Shown: piece after piece, positions 1 through 8,023 of the stretch | Position numbering within the stretch: the first letter of the stretch is position 1 | Layout of the letters: each line of letters opens with the position of its first letter | From: an uncultured Clostridia bacterium | Lineage (GTDB): Bacteria > Bacillota > Clostridia > Oscillospirales > Acutalibacteraceae | Assembly: GCA_947624835.1 (NCBI GenBank) | Contig: CANQLX010000013.1 | Location: 1 to 38,155 of the forward strand | DNA length: 38,155 nucleotides | Direction: 5' to 3' | Notes under the pieces: generated by a model | Told to the model about the DNA's origin: nothing | What the model saw: the letters and a program-made list of their open reading frames with translations, nothing else | The model's database searches: none | Position numbers and translations under genes: made by a program

Positions 1-1325
1 GTGTTTTTTATCGGTCTGGCTTCTATATTTCTGCCTAAGCTGTAGAAACCGTCCTTTCCCTTTATAACTCCAAGAAATGCTCTCGGCGGTGTAACAGCAC
101 GAACTACAACGGCAACAAATGAAAATACAACTCCTATCATAACTCCGGCGACCGTTCCAAAAAATAACACCGATAAAAATGCACCCATGAATATATAAAA
201 CTCATTTCTGCTTGTTTTCCATAACCTTTTAGCTTCATGAAATTCGCAGGCATTCATCAGTGCGGACACGACTATGGCAGTAAGCACAGGGACAGGCATA
301 TATTCTATTATCGGTGTTGCAAAATACAACACTGCAAGCATTGCACCGGCCGCTGATACAGAAAGCCACTGTGATTTTGCACCGAACTGACGTACAATTC
401 CCGTCCTTGAAACGCTTCCGTTCACAGGACAACAGCCTGTAAGTGCGGCAGAGAAATTTCCAACGGAATACGCAAGCACCTCACGGTTATTATCAAGCTT
501 ATATCCATCCTTTAATGCATTTCCCCTTGACGCAAGCAGCGATTCCGCCAATATTACGACAGCTACCGAAAGGGAGTTGAAAAGATACTCACCTATGCTG
601 CCCTTTATATTTCTGGGCTGCGGAATAAAAAATCCGGCAAAACCGCTGTCGACATGGGGCAAAAGCTTTACTCCCATACTGTCAATATGAAAAAATAAGG
701 TAAGCAATGCTCCGATGACCATAACTATAACGGAAACAGGTACCCTCGGGATAAATTTCTTTCCAATCATTATAAGTACTATTGCAGAAATACCTAATAT
801 CAAGGCAATCGGATTAAAATTTCCACACTGCTCAATAATATGCTTTATAAGCTCCGGTGCTTCGCCCGTTCCTGCCGAGCCGCCGAATAATTTTGGCACC
901 TGCATAAGTATTATGGTACAGCATATACCGGAAACAAAGCCTCCCATAACGGGTGAGCTTATGTATTGTACTATACGTCCTGCCTTAAAAATATAAAAAA
1001 CCAAAAGCCATAAAGAAACCAATACGGTTATAATCGGAACAGCATTCATAGCCTCGGCAGATTCGGCAGCTATACCCATTGTTGCTATTGCCCCACCCAC
1101 AAGTGCGGCAGGGGCGGCATCGACTCCGAAAACAAAATCCTTTGACGATGTAAGCAGACCAAATAAAAATATGGGTATGACCGAACCGTACAAACCGTAC
1201 TGCATAGGCAAACCGGAAATCTGCGCATACCCCATTGATATGGGTATTGATATAAGAGCAACTATTATTCCACCGAAAATATCCTTGATTAACTGATTCG
1301 GTGCAACAGCAAATTTACCTTTCAT
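1..1325 (-). CDS. SulP-family anion permease, partial (C-terminus beyond window)
   Basis: This frame reads as a polytopic membrane protein of the SulP (SLC26-like) family, which moves sulfate, bicarbonate or other anions across the cytoplasmic membrane. About 441 residues are present. An early segment PISMGYAQISG resembles the family's first conserved membrane motif, and the later PVNGSVSRTG segment matches the conserved region near the transport core. Hydrophobic helices follow almost without break. The C-terminal part, including any STAS domain, lies beyond position 1. The ATG at 1325-1323 comes one base after the mrnC stop, and its ribosome binding site (GGGGAAGAGGAA) lies inside the end of mrnC, so translation is probably coupled. 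It is the last visible gene of an obgE-mrnC-sulP transcript. The substrate cannot be read from the sequence. Confidence 0.85.
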   Translation of the reverse strand, partial: MKGKFAVAPNQLIKDIFGGIIVALISIPISMGYAQISGLPMQYGLYGSVIPIFLFGLLTSSKDFVFGVDAAPAALVGGAIATMGIAAESAEAMNAVPIITVLVSLWLLVFYIFKAGRIVQYISSPVMGGFVSGICCTIILMQVPKLFGGSAGTGEAPELIKHIIEQCGNFNPIALILGISAIVLIMIGKKFIPRVPVSVIVMVIGALLTLFFHIDSMGVKLLPHVDSGFAGFFIPQPRNIKGSIGEYLFNSLSVAVVILAESLLASRGNALKDGYKLDNNREVLAYSVGNFSAALTGCCPVNGSVSRTGIVRQFGAKSQWLSVSAAGAMLAVLYFATPIIEYMPVPVLTAIVVSALMNACEFHEAKRLWKTSRNEFYIFMGAFLSVLFFGTVAGVMIGVVFSFVAVVVRAVTPPRAFLGVIKGKDGFYSLGRNIEARPIKN

Positions 1326-1326
1326 A

Positions 1327-1722
1327 TCATTCCTCTTCCCCGCCGAGTGCTATAAGCTCTCTTATTCTTTCTATATTGTCCGAAAGATAAAGGTAACCTA
1401 TAAGTGCTTCAAGAGCCGTTGCCATATGATAATCAGCCATACTTGCATTTTTAGGTACATGACCGGTGTGTGCGTTTCTCCCCCTTCTGAGAATATCGGC
1501 TTCCGCCTGTGTAAGATGCGGCTCAATTCTTTTTGCAAGCTTTGCTTGTGATTCACAGCGTACAACCTCAACCTTTTTCAGATTAAGCTCCTTTACAGGA
1601 CGGTTTGCCTGACATACAAGCTCCTCCCTGACAATAAGATCATATACACCGTCACCTACAAACGCAAGACCGAGCGTACTTATTTCATTAGGGTTACATT
1701 CAAGTAGAGATAATCTTGCCAT
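1327..1722 (-). CDS. mrnC: Mini-ribonuclease III (23S rRNA maturation)
   Basis: A 131-residue protein consisting only of an RNase III catalytic domain, without the double-stranded RNA binding domain of full RNase III. In Bacillus the homologue trims 23S rRNA precursor ends, helped by ribosomal protein L3. The first signature helix reads LAFVGDGVYD with Asp24 in the metal-binding position, and the second signature ALEALIGYLYL carries Glu105; together they form the acidic active site of the family. The length fits mini-III. It begins nine bases after the obgE stop and is followed almost directly by sulP, so it sits in an obgE-led operon, a setting that fits ribosome maturation. Confidence 0.93.
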   Translation of the reverse strand: MARLSLLECNPNEISTLGLAFVGDGVYDLIVREELVCQANRPVKELNLKKVEVVRCESQAKLAKRIEPHLTQAEADILRRGRNAHTGHVPKNASMADYHMATALEALIGYLYLSDNIERIRELIALGGEEE

Positions 1723-1731
1723 ATATCCTCC

Positions 1732-3003
1732 TCATTCCATATATTCAAATTCAAAATCATACAGACTAACTGTATCGCCATCGTGTATTCCTGCCTTTTT
1801 CAGCTCATCAATAACTCCGGAGCTTTCAAGCACCTTCTGAAAATACTGTAATGAATCGGTATCGTTGAAATCTATCATACGAAGTACTCTCAGAAGCCTA
1901 TCAGCCTCGACAAAGAATACACCACCCTTATTTACAACCTTAATATCAACCTCATTCAACTCATCAATATCAGGCAGCAGTGCAGGCTCCGCCTCATACC
2001 TTACAACAGGAGGAAGCTTTGAGAGCTGCTCCTGAATTTCTTTCAAAAGGGGTTCTACTTCGTATGAAATGGCAGCCATTATCGGAAAGAATTTGTAGCC
2101 CTGTTCCTCTATAAATTTACGGAAATCCTCAACAACCTCATCATCGGTAAGATCACATTTATTTGCTGCAACTATCATCGGTCTTTCGGCAAGTTCCGGA
2201 TTAAATTTCTTCAATTCCTCATTTATAATGCGGAAGTCCTCTTTCGGATTTCTTCCCTCACTTCCCGATACGTCAACCATATGGACAAGCAGACGGCAGC
2301 GTTCAACGTGCCTTAAAAACTGATGTCCGAGTCCGAGACCGTCACCCGCTCCCTCTATAAGACCCGGTATGTCCGCCATAACGAAGGAAGAATCCGGTCC
2401 CATTCTCACAACACCTAAAATTGGAGTGATTGTTGTGAAATGATAATTTGCGATAATAGGCTTTGCCTCGCTCACAACGGATATCAGAGTGGATTTTCCT
2501 ACGTTGGGAAAACCCACTATGCCGACATCGGCAAGCAGCTTAAGCTCAAGCTTAACCTCAAATTCCTCTCCCGGCTGACCCGGCTTTGCAAATCTCGGTG
2601 TCTGGCGTGTTGGTGTTGCAAAATGTGTATTTCCCCAGCCGCCCTTGCCGCCCTTAGCAACAATCACAGGCTCCTTATCGGAAATATCAGCAATTATTCT
2701 TCCGCTTGAAACCTCTCTTATAAGAGTACCGCGAGGAACACGTATAACAAGATCCTCTGCTTTTTTTCCGTTGCAACGTGAACCTCTGCCGTTTTCACCC
2801 TTCTGAGCAACATATTTTCTTTTATATCTGAAATCGGCAAGAGTTGAAAGGTTATCATCTGCCACAAACACGATATTTCCGCCTCTGCCCCCGTCACCGC
2901 CGTCGGGACCGCCCGAGGCAACATACTTTTCCCTGTGAAAAGCAACGGCACCGTCGCCGCCATCGCCTGCTTTTATAAATATTTTCGCTGTATCTACAAA
3001 CAT
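1732..3003 (-). CDS. obgE: GTPase ObgE/CgtA, ribosome assembly
   Basis: A 423-residue Obg GTPase that acts in late large-subunit assembly and links it to growth and the stringent response. Three family domains are visible in order: the glycine-rich Obg fold (residues 1-158, with repeats such as GGPDGGDGG), the G domain with P-loop GFPNVGKS at 164-171, a G3 DIPG and a G4 NKCD, and a C-terminal OCT domain of about 80 residues ending EYME. The ATG at 3003 follows an AGAGGG ribosome binding site. It has its own promoter at 3061-3089 and lies beyond a strong terminator after rpmA, so although the rplU-rpmA-obgE gene order is classic, here obgE seems to be transcribed separately. Confidence 0.97.
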   Translation of the reverse strand: MFVDTAKIFIKAGDGGDGAVAFHREKYVASGGPDGGDGGRGGNIVFVADDNLSTLADFRYKRKYVAQKGENGRGSRCNGKKAEDLVIRVPRGTLIREVSSGRIIADISDKEPVIVAKGGKGGWGNTHFATPTRQTPRFAKPGQPGEEFEVKLELKLLADVGIVGFPNVGKSTLISVVSEAKPIIANYHFTTITPILGVVRMGPDSSFVMADIPGLIEGAGDGLGLGHQFLRHVERCRLLVHMVDVSGSEGRNPKEDFRIINEELKKFNPELAERPMIVAANKCDLTDDEVVEDFRKFIEEQGYKFFPIMAAISYEVEPLLKEIQEQLSKLPPVVRYEAEPALLPDIDELNEVDIKVVNKGGVFFVEADRLLRVLRMIDFNDTDSLQYFQKVLESSGVIDELKKAGIHDGDTVSLYDFEFEYME

Positions 3004-3060
3004 ACTTTTTCCCTCTTAATACTGTCAAAAAATAATATCTCAACATTGTTATCCTACACA

Positions 3061-3089
3061 AATATACCACATTTATTCAATTATGGCAA
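3061..3089 (-). promoter_or_regulatory. Sigma-A type promoter of obgE-mrnC-sulP
   Basis: On the minus strand TTGCCA (3089-3084) is followed after 17 bases by TATATT (3066-3061). It lies between the rpmA terminator and the obgE start, about 58 bases before the ATG. Confidence 0.65.
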
Positions 3090-3127
3090 GAATAACATAT
3101 GGGGAGAAACTGATTTTTTATTAACCG

Positions 3128-3172
3128 AAAAAACCGACAACCACATAACCGAAGCGATCATGTAATTGTCGG
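3128..3172 (-). terminator. Intrinsic terminator of rplU-prp-rpmA
   Basis: Minus-strand hairpin with arms CCGACAATTACAT and ATGTGGTTGTCGG (13 pairs including two G-U) followed by six Ts. It lies about 70 bases after the rpmA stop and separates the ribosomal protein operon from obgE. Confidence 0.85.
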
Positions 3173-3243
3173 ATTTTGAATTTAATATCAAAAATAAGCC
3201 TTTTTCACGGGATCTCTCCAAAGGCAGTACGGACACACCGTCA

Positions 3244-3525
3244 TTACTCTGCTGCGTAAACCGAAACCTGCTTGCGGTCCCTACCTACACGCTCAAATTT
3301 AACAACACCGTCAATCTTCGCAAAAAGAGTATCATCCGAGCCGCGGCCCACATTGTTGCCGGGATGAATATGTGTTCCTCTCTGCTTTACAAGAATATTT
3401 CCTGCAAGAACAAACTGTCCGTCTGCACGCTTTGTACCAAGACGTTTGGATTCGGAATCACGACCGTTCTTTGTAGAACCGCCTCCCTTTTTATGAGCGA
3501 ATAACTGTACATTTATTTTCAGCAT
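3244..3525 (-). CDS. rpmA: 50S ribosomal protein L27 with cleavable N-terminal extension
   Basis: A 93-residue L27, a large-subunit protein whose N-terminal tail reaches the peptidyl-transferase centre. The protein begins [18 protein letters not shown]. The VQLF-AHKKG junction matches the Firmicute pattern in which the first nine residues are removed by the protease Prp, leaving an N-terminus AHKKGGGST. The protease gene lies immediately upstream, three bases before this start, as in Bacillus and Staphylococcus. The rest of the protein shows the conserved [10 protein letters not shown] and [13 protein letters not shown] segments. Because of the cleavage the extra residues are real and not a wrong start. 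Confidence 0.97.
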   Translation of the reverse strand: MLKINVQLFAHKKGGGSTKNGRDSESKRLGTKRADGQFVLAGNILVKQRGTHIHPGNNVGRGSDDTLFAKIDGVVKFERVGRDRKQVSVYAAE

Positions 3526-3528
3526 AAC

Positions 3529-3849
3529 TTACACCTCCGTTAAAATTAACTTTAAATTATCGGGATACTGCTTCTCTGTTTCCTCCAAATGAAGCCTGAG
3601 TCCTTCGAGTATAATCTGACATTCCGATATATCCTTTTCCGTCACCGTAAGCAGCATATCCCCGTCACCGACCTCTGCATGAGCATCTGCACATATTACA
3701 TCGGTCACAGTATTTGATGTCATATAGGCTGCCGAGGAAACAAATGCACAAAGCACGTCCTCCCCGTATTCCGCCATTCCCGAATGACCTGTTATATGAA
3801 AGCCTTTCAAAAAACCCTCACGGCTACGAAAAAACTCTGCTGTTATCAT
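3529..3849 (-). CDS. prp: Ribosomal-processing cysteine protease Prp
   Basis: A 106-residue cysteine protease (YsxB family) that cuts the N-terminal extension off L27, a step needed for working ribosomes in Firmicutes that carry it. The catalytic pair is visible as His22 in GHSG and Cys34 in the [10 protein letters not shown] segment, at the same spacing as in the staphylococcal enzyme. The start codon overlaps the rplU stop by four bases (ATGA), and rpmA follows at once, so protease, substrate and L21 are translationally linked. The substrate's cleavage motif is present in the neighbouring rpmA. Confidence 0.93.
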   Translation of the reverse strand: MITAEFFRSREGFLKGFHITGHSGMAEYGEDVLCAFVSSAAYMTSNTVTDVICADAHAEVGDGDMLLTVTEKDISECQIILEGLRLHLEETEKQYPDNLKLILTEV

Positions 3850-4154
3850 GCCTCAATGGACTCGATCTGTACCTTAGTGTATCTCTGTCTGTGACCCATC
3901 TTTCTCTTCGAGCTTTTCTTGGGTTTATAGGTAAAAACAGTAATTTTCTTACCCTTAACGGTATCAAGAACCTTAGCCGTTACCTTTGCCCCGTCAACGT
4001 AGGGAGCACCTACTTTAAAGCCATTGTCTGTGCTGACTGCAACAACCTTGAAGTCAACTGTGGATTCGTTTTCGGCATCAAGCTTTTCAACGTATACAAC
4101 ATCACCGCTTGTAACCTTGTACTGCTTTCCGCCTGTTTCAATAACTGCGTACAT
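3846..4154 (-). CDS. rplU: 50S ribosomal protein L21
   Basis: A 102-residue L21, which binds 23S rRNA in the large subunit. The start [14 protein letters not shown], the central [17 protein letters not shown] and the overall length match the family throughout. It is the first gene of rplU-prp-rpmA and is preceded by a leader resembling the Firmicute L21 leader and by a near-consensus promoter. The last four bases overlap prp. Confidence 0.97.
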   Translation of the reverse strand: MYAVIETGGKQYKVTSGDVVYVEKLDAENESTVDFKVVAVSTDNGFKVGAPYVDGAKVTAKVLDTVKGKKITVFTYKPKKSSKRKMGHRQRYTKVQIESIEA

Positions 4155-4231
4155 ATTGGCACCTACCTGTTTATAAACTCGCTACCGGAGGCGGAGAATA
4201 ACTCACTTATCAGCCCACAGTATGCGGCTTT
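4155..4231 (-). ncRNA. L21-type leader RNA of rplU
   Basis: The roughly 75-base 5' leader between the promoter and rplU. It starts with a hairpin of arms AGCCGCA and TGTGGGCT (4229-4212), then a purine/pyrimidine stretch with CTCCGCCTCCGGTAGCGAG, and ends in GGTAGGTGCC just before the ATG. From memory these blocks match the Rfam L21 leader family found upstream of rplU in Firmicutes, thought to allow control by L21 itself. The match is by eye only. Confidence 0.7.
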
Positions 4232-4234
4232 TAT

Positions 4235-4263
4235 ATCATAACACACCCATCTTCACTTGTCAA
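4235..4263 (-). promoter_or_regulatory. Strong sigma-A promoter of rplU operon
   Basis: TTGACA (4263-4258), 17 bases, TATGAT (4240-4235) on the minus strand: a perfect -35 and a one-mismatch -10 at ideal spacing. It lies just downstream of pheA, so the ribosomal operon does not depend on readthrough from the aromatic genes. Confidence 0.85.
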
Positions 4264-4308
4264 GGAATTTTTTACAGTTATTTTTCAGTATAAATTATAT
4301 CTGTTTCT

Positions 4309-5442
4309 CTATTTTTCATTATAGTTCCCTAAAAACGAAAATTCCGCCAGTTCATCAGAGAGAGCACAAATAAGCTCAACAGTATCTCTGTTACTTGTAC
4401 TCCCGGCAAAATCAAGATAAAACATATACTCAAATGACTTCCCGTAAATTGGACGGGATTCAATTTTTGTAAGATTAAGTCCGTGAGAAGCAAAACGGCA
4501 AAGTGTACTGTACAGTGACCCCGTCACATGGGGAAGAGCAAAGCAAAGACTAATTTTATCGGAGTCCGGCTCGATATACATATCCTTTGCAACGACAATA
4601 AATCTTGTAGTATTGTTCGGGTTATTCTGAAATCCACGGAGTATGACCTCAAGTCCGTACTCCTCCACCGCTTCCTCGGAGCATATTGCAGCCGCAGAAA
4701 CATCCACACCCTCGGAAACCATTTTTGCAGCCTGTGCCGTGCTTACATATTCCTTCACCTTAATGCCACTTCGGCTGTTAAGGAAATCAGAGCATTGAGA
4801 TATGGCCTGCTCATGAGAATAAATAGATTTTATATTCTCCAATGCTGTTCCTTTTTTTGCCGCAAGACAGTGATTAACGGGAATATCCGCCGCTGCGGCT
4901 ATGTAAAAACGGTATTTTAACATAAGATCATAAACCGCCGTAACGGAACCTGCCAAGCTGTTTTCTATAGGGACAACACCGAAATCGGCTTTTCCGTCCT
5001 GTATTGCTCTGAATACCTCCTTGAACGGAGAATAAAACTCCGGCTCGGCATTCGGAAATACCTTTTTTGCAGCCATATGTGCATATGTTCCTGATACACC
5101 GAAGCAGGCAACCCTTACCTTGTCCGACTGAAAAGGCAGATTCCTCTGTGCAGCGACTATCCTATTTTTAAGCTTGTTTCCGCTTCCGAGCATATCATGC
5201 TGTAATGCTCTGCTAAGCTCCATTATGGTCGAATAAAGGAGCTTTGCACTTCCGCTGTATTCACCTGCCTTTTCAGCAACACTGTCAAGTACCTGCTGCT
5301 CCCTTTCGGCATTGAATATCTTCATTCCGTTTTCAAGTTTATACTGTGCAACCTTTTTTGAACATTCCATACGTCTTGTAAAAAGCTCAATAAGCTGCTT
5401 ATCTATCTGATCTATTTCATCTCTTATAGGCTTAAGACTCAT
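4309..5442 (-). CDS. pheA: Bifunctional chorismate mutase / prephenate dehydratase (P-protein)
   Basis: A 377-residue fusion that turns chorismate into prephenate and then phenylpyruvate, the committed route to phenylalanine. Residues 1-85 are an AroQ-type chorismate mutase (IRDEIDQIDKQLIELFTRR; later ELSRALQHDML). Residues 108-285 are prephenate dehydratase, with GVSGTYAHMAA, VVPIENSLAGSV and the catalytic TRF at 279-281. Residues 295-372 are an ACT domain with GSLY (308-311, usually GALY) and ESRP (328-331), the phenylalanine-binding motifs for feedback inhibition. It follows aroC by 24 bases, giving the order aroA-aroC-pheA. In Bacillus these activities are separate proteins, so the fused form is worth noting. 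No clear terminator follows. Confidence 0.95.
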   Translation of the reverse strand: MSLKPIRDEIDQIDKQLIELFTRRMECSKKVAQYKLENGMKIFNAEREQQVLDSVAEKAGEYSGSAKLLYSTIMELSRALQHDMLGSGNKLKNRIVAAQRNLPFQSDKVRVACFGVSGTYAHMAAKKVFPNAEPEFYSPFKEVFRAIQDGKADFGVVPIENSLAGSVTAVYDLMLKYRFYIAAAADIPVNHCLAAKKGTALENIKSIYSHEQAISQCSDFLNSRSGIKVKEYVSTAQAAKMVSEGVDVSAAAICSEEAVEEYGLEVILRGFQNNPNNTTRFIVVAKDMYIEPDSDKISLCFALPHVTGSLYSTLCRFASHGLNLTKIESRPIYGKSFEYMFYLDFAGSTSNRDTVELICALSDELAEFSFLGNYNEK

Positions 5443-5466
5443 TTTTCTCCCCCATTTCTCTGTATA

Positions 5467-6552
5467 CTAAAGCATATTTACATCTTTCAAAATATTTATA
5501 ACTGCAACTGCCGCCGCCGCTTCCACAACAGGCACTGCTCTTATAACAACACAAGGATCATGCCGTCCTTTAATAATAATTTTCGTATTCTCATGATTTC
5601 GGAGATCCACTGTATTCTGCTCCGATGATATTGACGGAGTCGGCTTGAATGCTGCCCTAAATACAACAGGCATACCCGAGCTTATTCCTCCTAAAATACC
5701 TCCGTGATTATTTGTCCGTGTCCTGACAGTATCCCCGTCATAATAAAATTCATCGTTATTCTGACTTCCACGCATTCCGGATGCTGCAAAGCCTGCACCA
5801 AATTCTATTCCCTTTACAGCCGGTATGCCGAATACTATTGAGGAGATAACATTTTCTATTCCGTCAAACATGGGTGAGCCCGCACCTGCCGGCATTCCCA
5901 CTATCGCGCATTCAACAATGCCGCCTATGCTGTCACACTCCATTCTGCACTGCTCTATAAGCTCACGCATTTCCGTTTCCTTTGTCTTATCTATAAGTCC
6001 GAATACTTCCCCTGAAAGCCTGTCTGTAAGCTCATTGGGAATATTGACAGGATCAAAGCCGCTGTCCTTTATATTTCCTATTGAAAAAATATGTGCACCT
6101 ATTTTTATTCCCCTACGGCTGAGTATCTGCCTGCATACAGCACCTGCAAACACAAGCGGGGCAGTAAGTCTCCCGGAAAAATGTCCGCCTCCGCTTATAT
6201 CATTAAATCCGTTATATCTGACACTTCCAGTATAATCCGCATGACCCGGTCTGGGACAGAAAAGTATATTGCCATAATCCCCCGAACGTGTATTTGTATT
6301 TTTTATAACGGCACAAAGCGGCGCACCTGTTGTTGTATCATTGAGTACACCGGACAAAACCTCCGGTATATCCTTTTCAAGCCTTTGTGTGGCTGTTTTA
6401 TCCTTACCCGGTGCTCGGCGTGACATCTGCCTATATATTTCATCAAAATCAAGTTTTTCACCGGAGGGAAGTCCGTCAATAACAACTCCTATGCCTCCGC
6501 CGTGACTTTCACCGAATATTGATATCTTCACACCATTACCCCATGATGACAT
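5467..6552 (-). CDS. aroC: Chorismate synthase
   Basis: Last shikimate enzyme: removes phosphate from 5-enolpyruvylshikimate-3-phosphate to give chorismate, using reduced flavin. The 361-residue product starts MSSWGNGVKISIFGESHG, with the conserved GESHG near the N-terminus. It also shows RRAPGKDKTATQR, SGRLTAPLVFAGAV, GMRGSQNNDE and GGISSGMPV. An upstream in-frame ATG at 6585 exists, but the start at 6552 has a good ribosome binding site (GGGAGG, seven bases away) and gives the usual N-terminus. The gene then overlaps the end of aroA by 17 bases, so the two are probably translated together. Confidence 0.95.
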   Translation of the reverse strand: MSSWGNGVKISIFGESHGGGIGVVIDGLPSGEKLDFDEIYRQMSRRAPGKDKTATQRLEKDIPEVLSGVLNDTTTGAPLCAVIKNTNTRSGDYGNILFCPRPGHADYTGSVRYNGFNDISGGGHFSGRLTAPLVFAGAVCRQILSRRGIKIGAHIFSIGNIKDSGFDPVNIPNELTDRLSGEVFGLIDKTKETEMRELIEQCRMECDSIGGIVECAIVGMPAGAGSPMFDGIENVISSIVFGIPAVKGIEFGAGFAASGMRGSQNNDEFYYDGDTVRTRTNNHGGILGGISSGMPVVFRAAFKPTPSISSEQNTVDLRNHENTKIIIKGRHDPCVVIRAVPVVEAAAAVAVINILKDVNML

Positions 6553-7804
6553 CTGCTTTACCTCCCAGTTTTTTGTAATCCTCAAAAAATGACGGATAGG
6601 ATTTGTTTACACTTTCCATATCTGATATAATTATATCACCATTACAACCTACTGCCGCCATGGCAAGCGACATGACAATTCTGTGGTCGTTATATCCCTC
6701 AACCTCTCCGCCATGCAAAATATCCGCTCCGTCAATTATAAGACCGTCCTCAGTTTCTACTATATTTGCACCGAGTCTTGAAAGTCCGTCCGTCATGGCT
6801 GCAAGTCTGTCACACTCCTTTATTCTCAGTCTTGCAGCCCCCTTGATTACCGTTCTCCCCTTTGCAAGTGCTGCCGCAACAGACAATGCCGGAACCATAT
6901 CCGGAATATTTTCCGCATCTATTTCAATACCGATAAGCTTATCGGGTCTTATCATTATTTTTCCATTATTCTCCGTAATTTCAGCACCAAACCGCCTGTA
7001 TATTTCAACACATTCCTTATCACCCTGTGAGGATGTCATAGAAAGATTATCTATGCATATTTCACTTCCGAGTGCAGCAGCAGTCATATAAAAGGCTGCG
7101 TGTGACCAATCACCCTCAACCGTGAACTCCTGCGGAACATATTTCTGTCCGCCTGAAATTTTCCAGCCAAGGGCGGTTTTTTCTATATGAACACCAAAGT
7201 CGTTCATTATATCTACTGTCATTTCAATATATCCTGCGGACTGTGCCTTTGATGTGAGCCTTATCTCGCTGTCACCGTCAAGCAGTGGGAGTGCAAGCAT
7301 AAGTCCGGTAATAAACTGTGAGCTTATATTTCCCGGAATTTCATAAATACCGTTTCTGAGCCTGCCCTTTATTTCAAGCGGAAGTCCCTTTTTTGTACTA
7401 AAATATACACCCTTATCCGGCATACATTCGGTATAAACTCCAATCGGTCTTTCCGGAAGCTTTCCGTGTCCGACAAAAGCAGTCTCTACGCCTCCCACTG
7501 CCGCAACCGGTATAAGAAAGCGAAGTGTTGAACCGCTTTCCCCGCAGTCAAGCACGGTCTTCTTGACACAGAGTGTATCAGTCCCGTCAACAACAAGAGT
7601 ATCCCCGACAAGGGAAATATCTGCTCCTAAATTTTTCATACAGTCAATAGTTGCACTTATGTCATTCGATAGATCTATCGGACGGATAAGACTCCTCCCC
7701 TTTGCAAGGGAAGCACATATTATTGCCCTGTGAGCGGCACTCTTTGACGGCGGCACCGATACCGTTCCTTTCAGCCTTTGCGGTGATACTCTGACCTTAT
7801 GCAA
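6536..7804 (-). CDS. aroA: 3-phosphoshikimate 1-carboxyvinyltransferase (EPSP synthase)
   Basis: Joins phosphoenolpyruvate to shikimate-3-phosphate, the step before AroC. Family motifs are PSKSAAHRA near the N-terminus, LDCGESGSTLRFL, the substrate loop LPERPIG, and ECDRLAAM toward the C-terminus. The open frame extends to 7891, but those extra residues are hydrophobic and unlike the family. A TTG at 7804-7802 lies eight bases after AAAGGA and gives a product of 422 residues starting just before KVRVSPQRLKG, a normal EPSP synthase N-terminus; an ATG at 7828 is the alternative. It heads aroA-aroC-pheA on the minus strand, divergent from the TPR gene. Confidence 0.93.
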   Translation of the reverse strand: MHKVRVSPQRLKGTVSVPPSKSAAHRAIICASLAKGRSLIRPIDLSNDISATIDCMKNLGADISLVGDTLVVDGTDTLCVKKTVLDCGESGSTLRFLIPVAAVGGVETAFVGHGKLPERPIGVYTECMPDKGVYFSTKKGLPLEIKGRLRNGIYEIPGNISSQFITGLMLALPLLDGDSEIRLTSKAQSAGYIEMTVDIMNDFGVHIEKTALGWKISGGQKYVPQEFTVEGDWSHAAFYMTAAALGSEICIDNLSMTSSQGDKECVEIYRRFGAEITENNGKIMIRPDKLIGIEIDAENIPDMVPALSVAAALAKGRTVIKGAARLRIKECDRLAAMTDGLSRLGANIVETEDGLIIDGADILHGGEVEGYNDHRIVMSLAMAAVGCNGDIIISDMESVNKSYPSFFEDYKKLGGKADVIMG

Positions 7805-7829
7805 ATCTATACATCCTTTAATATACATT

Positions 7830-7857
7830 TTTATATATAATAACATAATTTTGTAAA
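7830..7857 (-). promoter_or_regulatory. Possible promoter of aroA-aroC-pheA
   Basis: TTTACA (7857-7852), 16 bases, TATAAA (7835-7830) on the minus strand. Transcription would start close to the ATG at 7828, which favours the TTG start of aroA. The surrounding AT-rich sequence makes chance matches easy. Confidence 0.4.
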
Positions 7858-7962
7858 AAAGTAAAATGAAATCTTCAATACATAACAACATATTTGAATA
7901 ATTGCCGTTTCAGAAAAATCGGTTTATTCTTAAAAAATTTATAAAAAAATTTTCATTCTTTA

Positions 7963-7991
7963 TTGACAATATTAAAGGCTTACTATAAAAT
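7963..7991 (+). promoter_or_regulatory. Promoter of the TPR gene
   Basis: TTGACA (7963-7968), 17 bases, TAAAAT (7986-7991), about 30 bases before the start codon. The -35 is perfect. Confidence 0.7.
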
Positions 7992-8023
7992 AGAGAAAAA
8001 GTATACAAGAAGGTAAAATAATA

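Noticed and set aside
3166-3504. A 112-codon plus-strand frame
   Set aside because: Antisense to rpmA and its downstream region, without support for a start or any motif.
3499-3525. First nine residues of L27 as a wrong start call
   Set aside because: They form the known Prp-cleaved extension, and the protease gene is adjacent.
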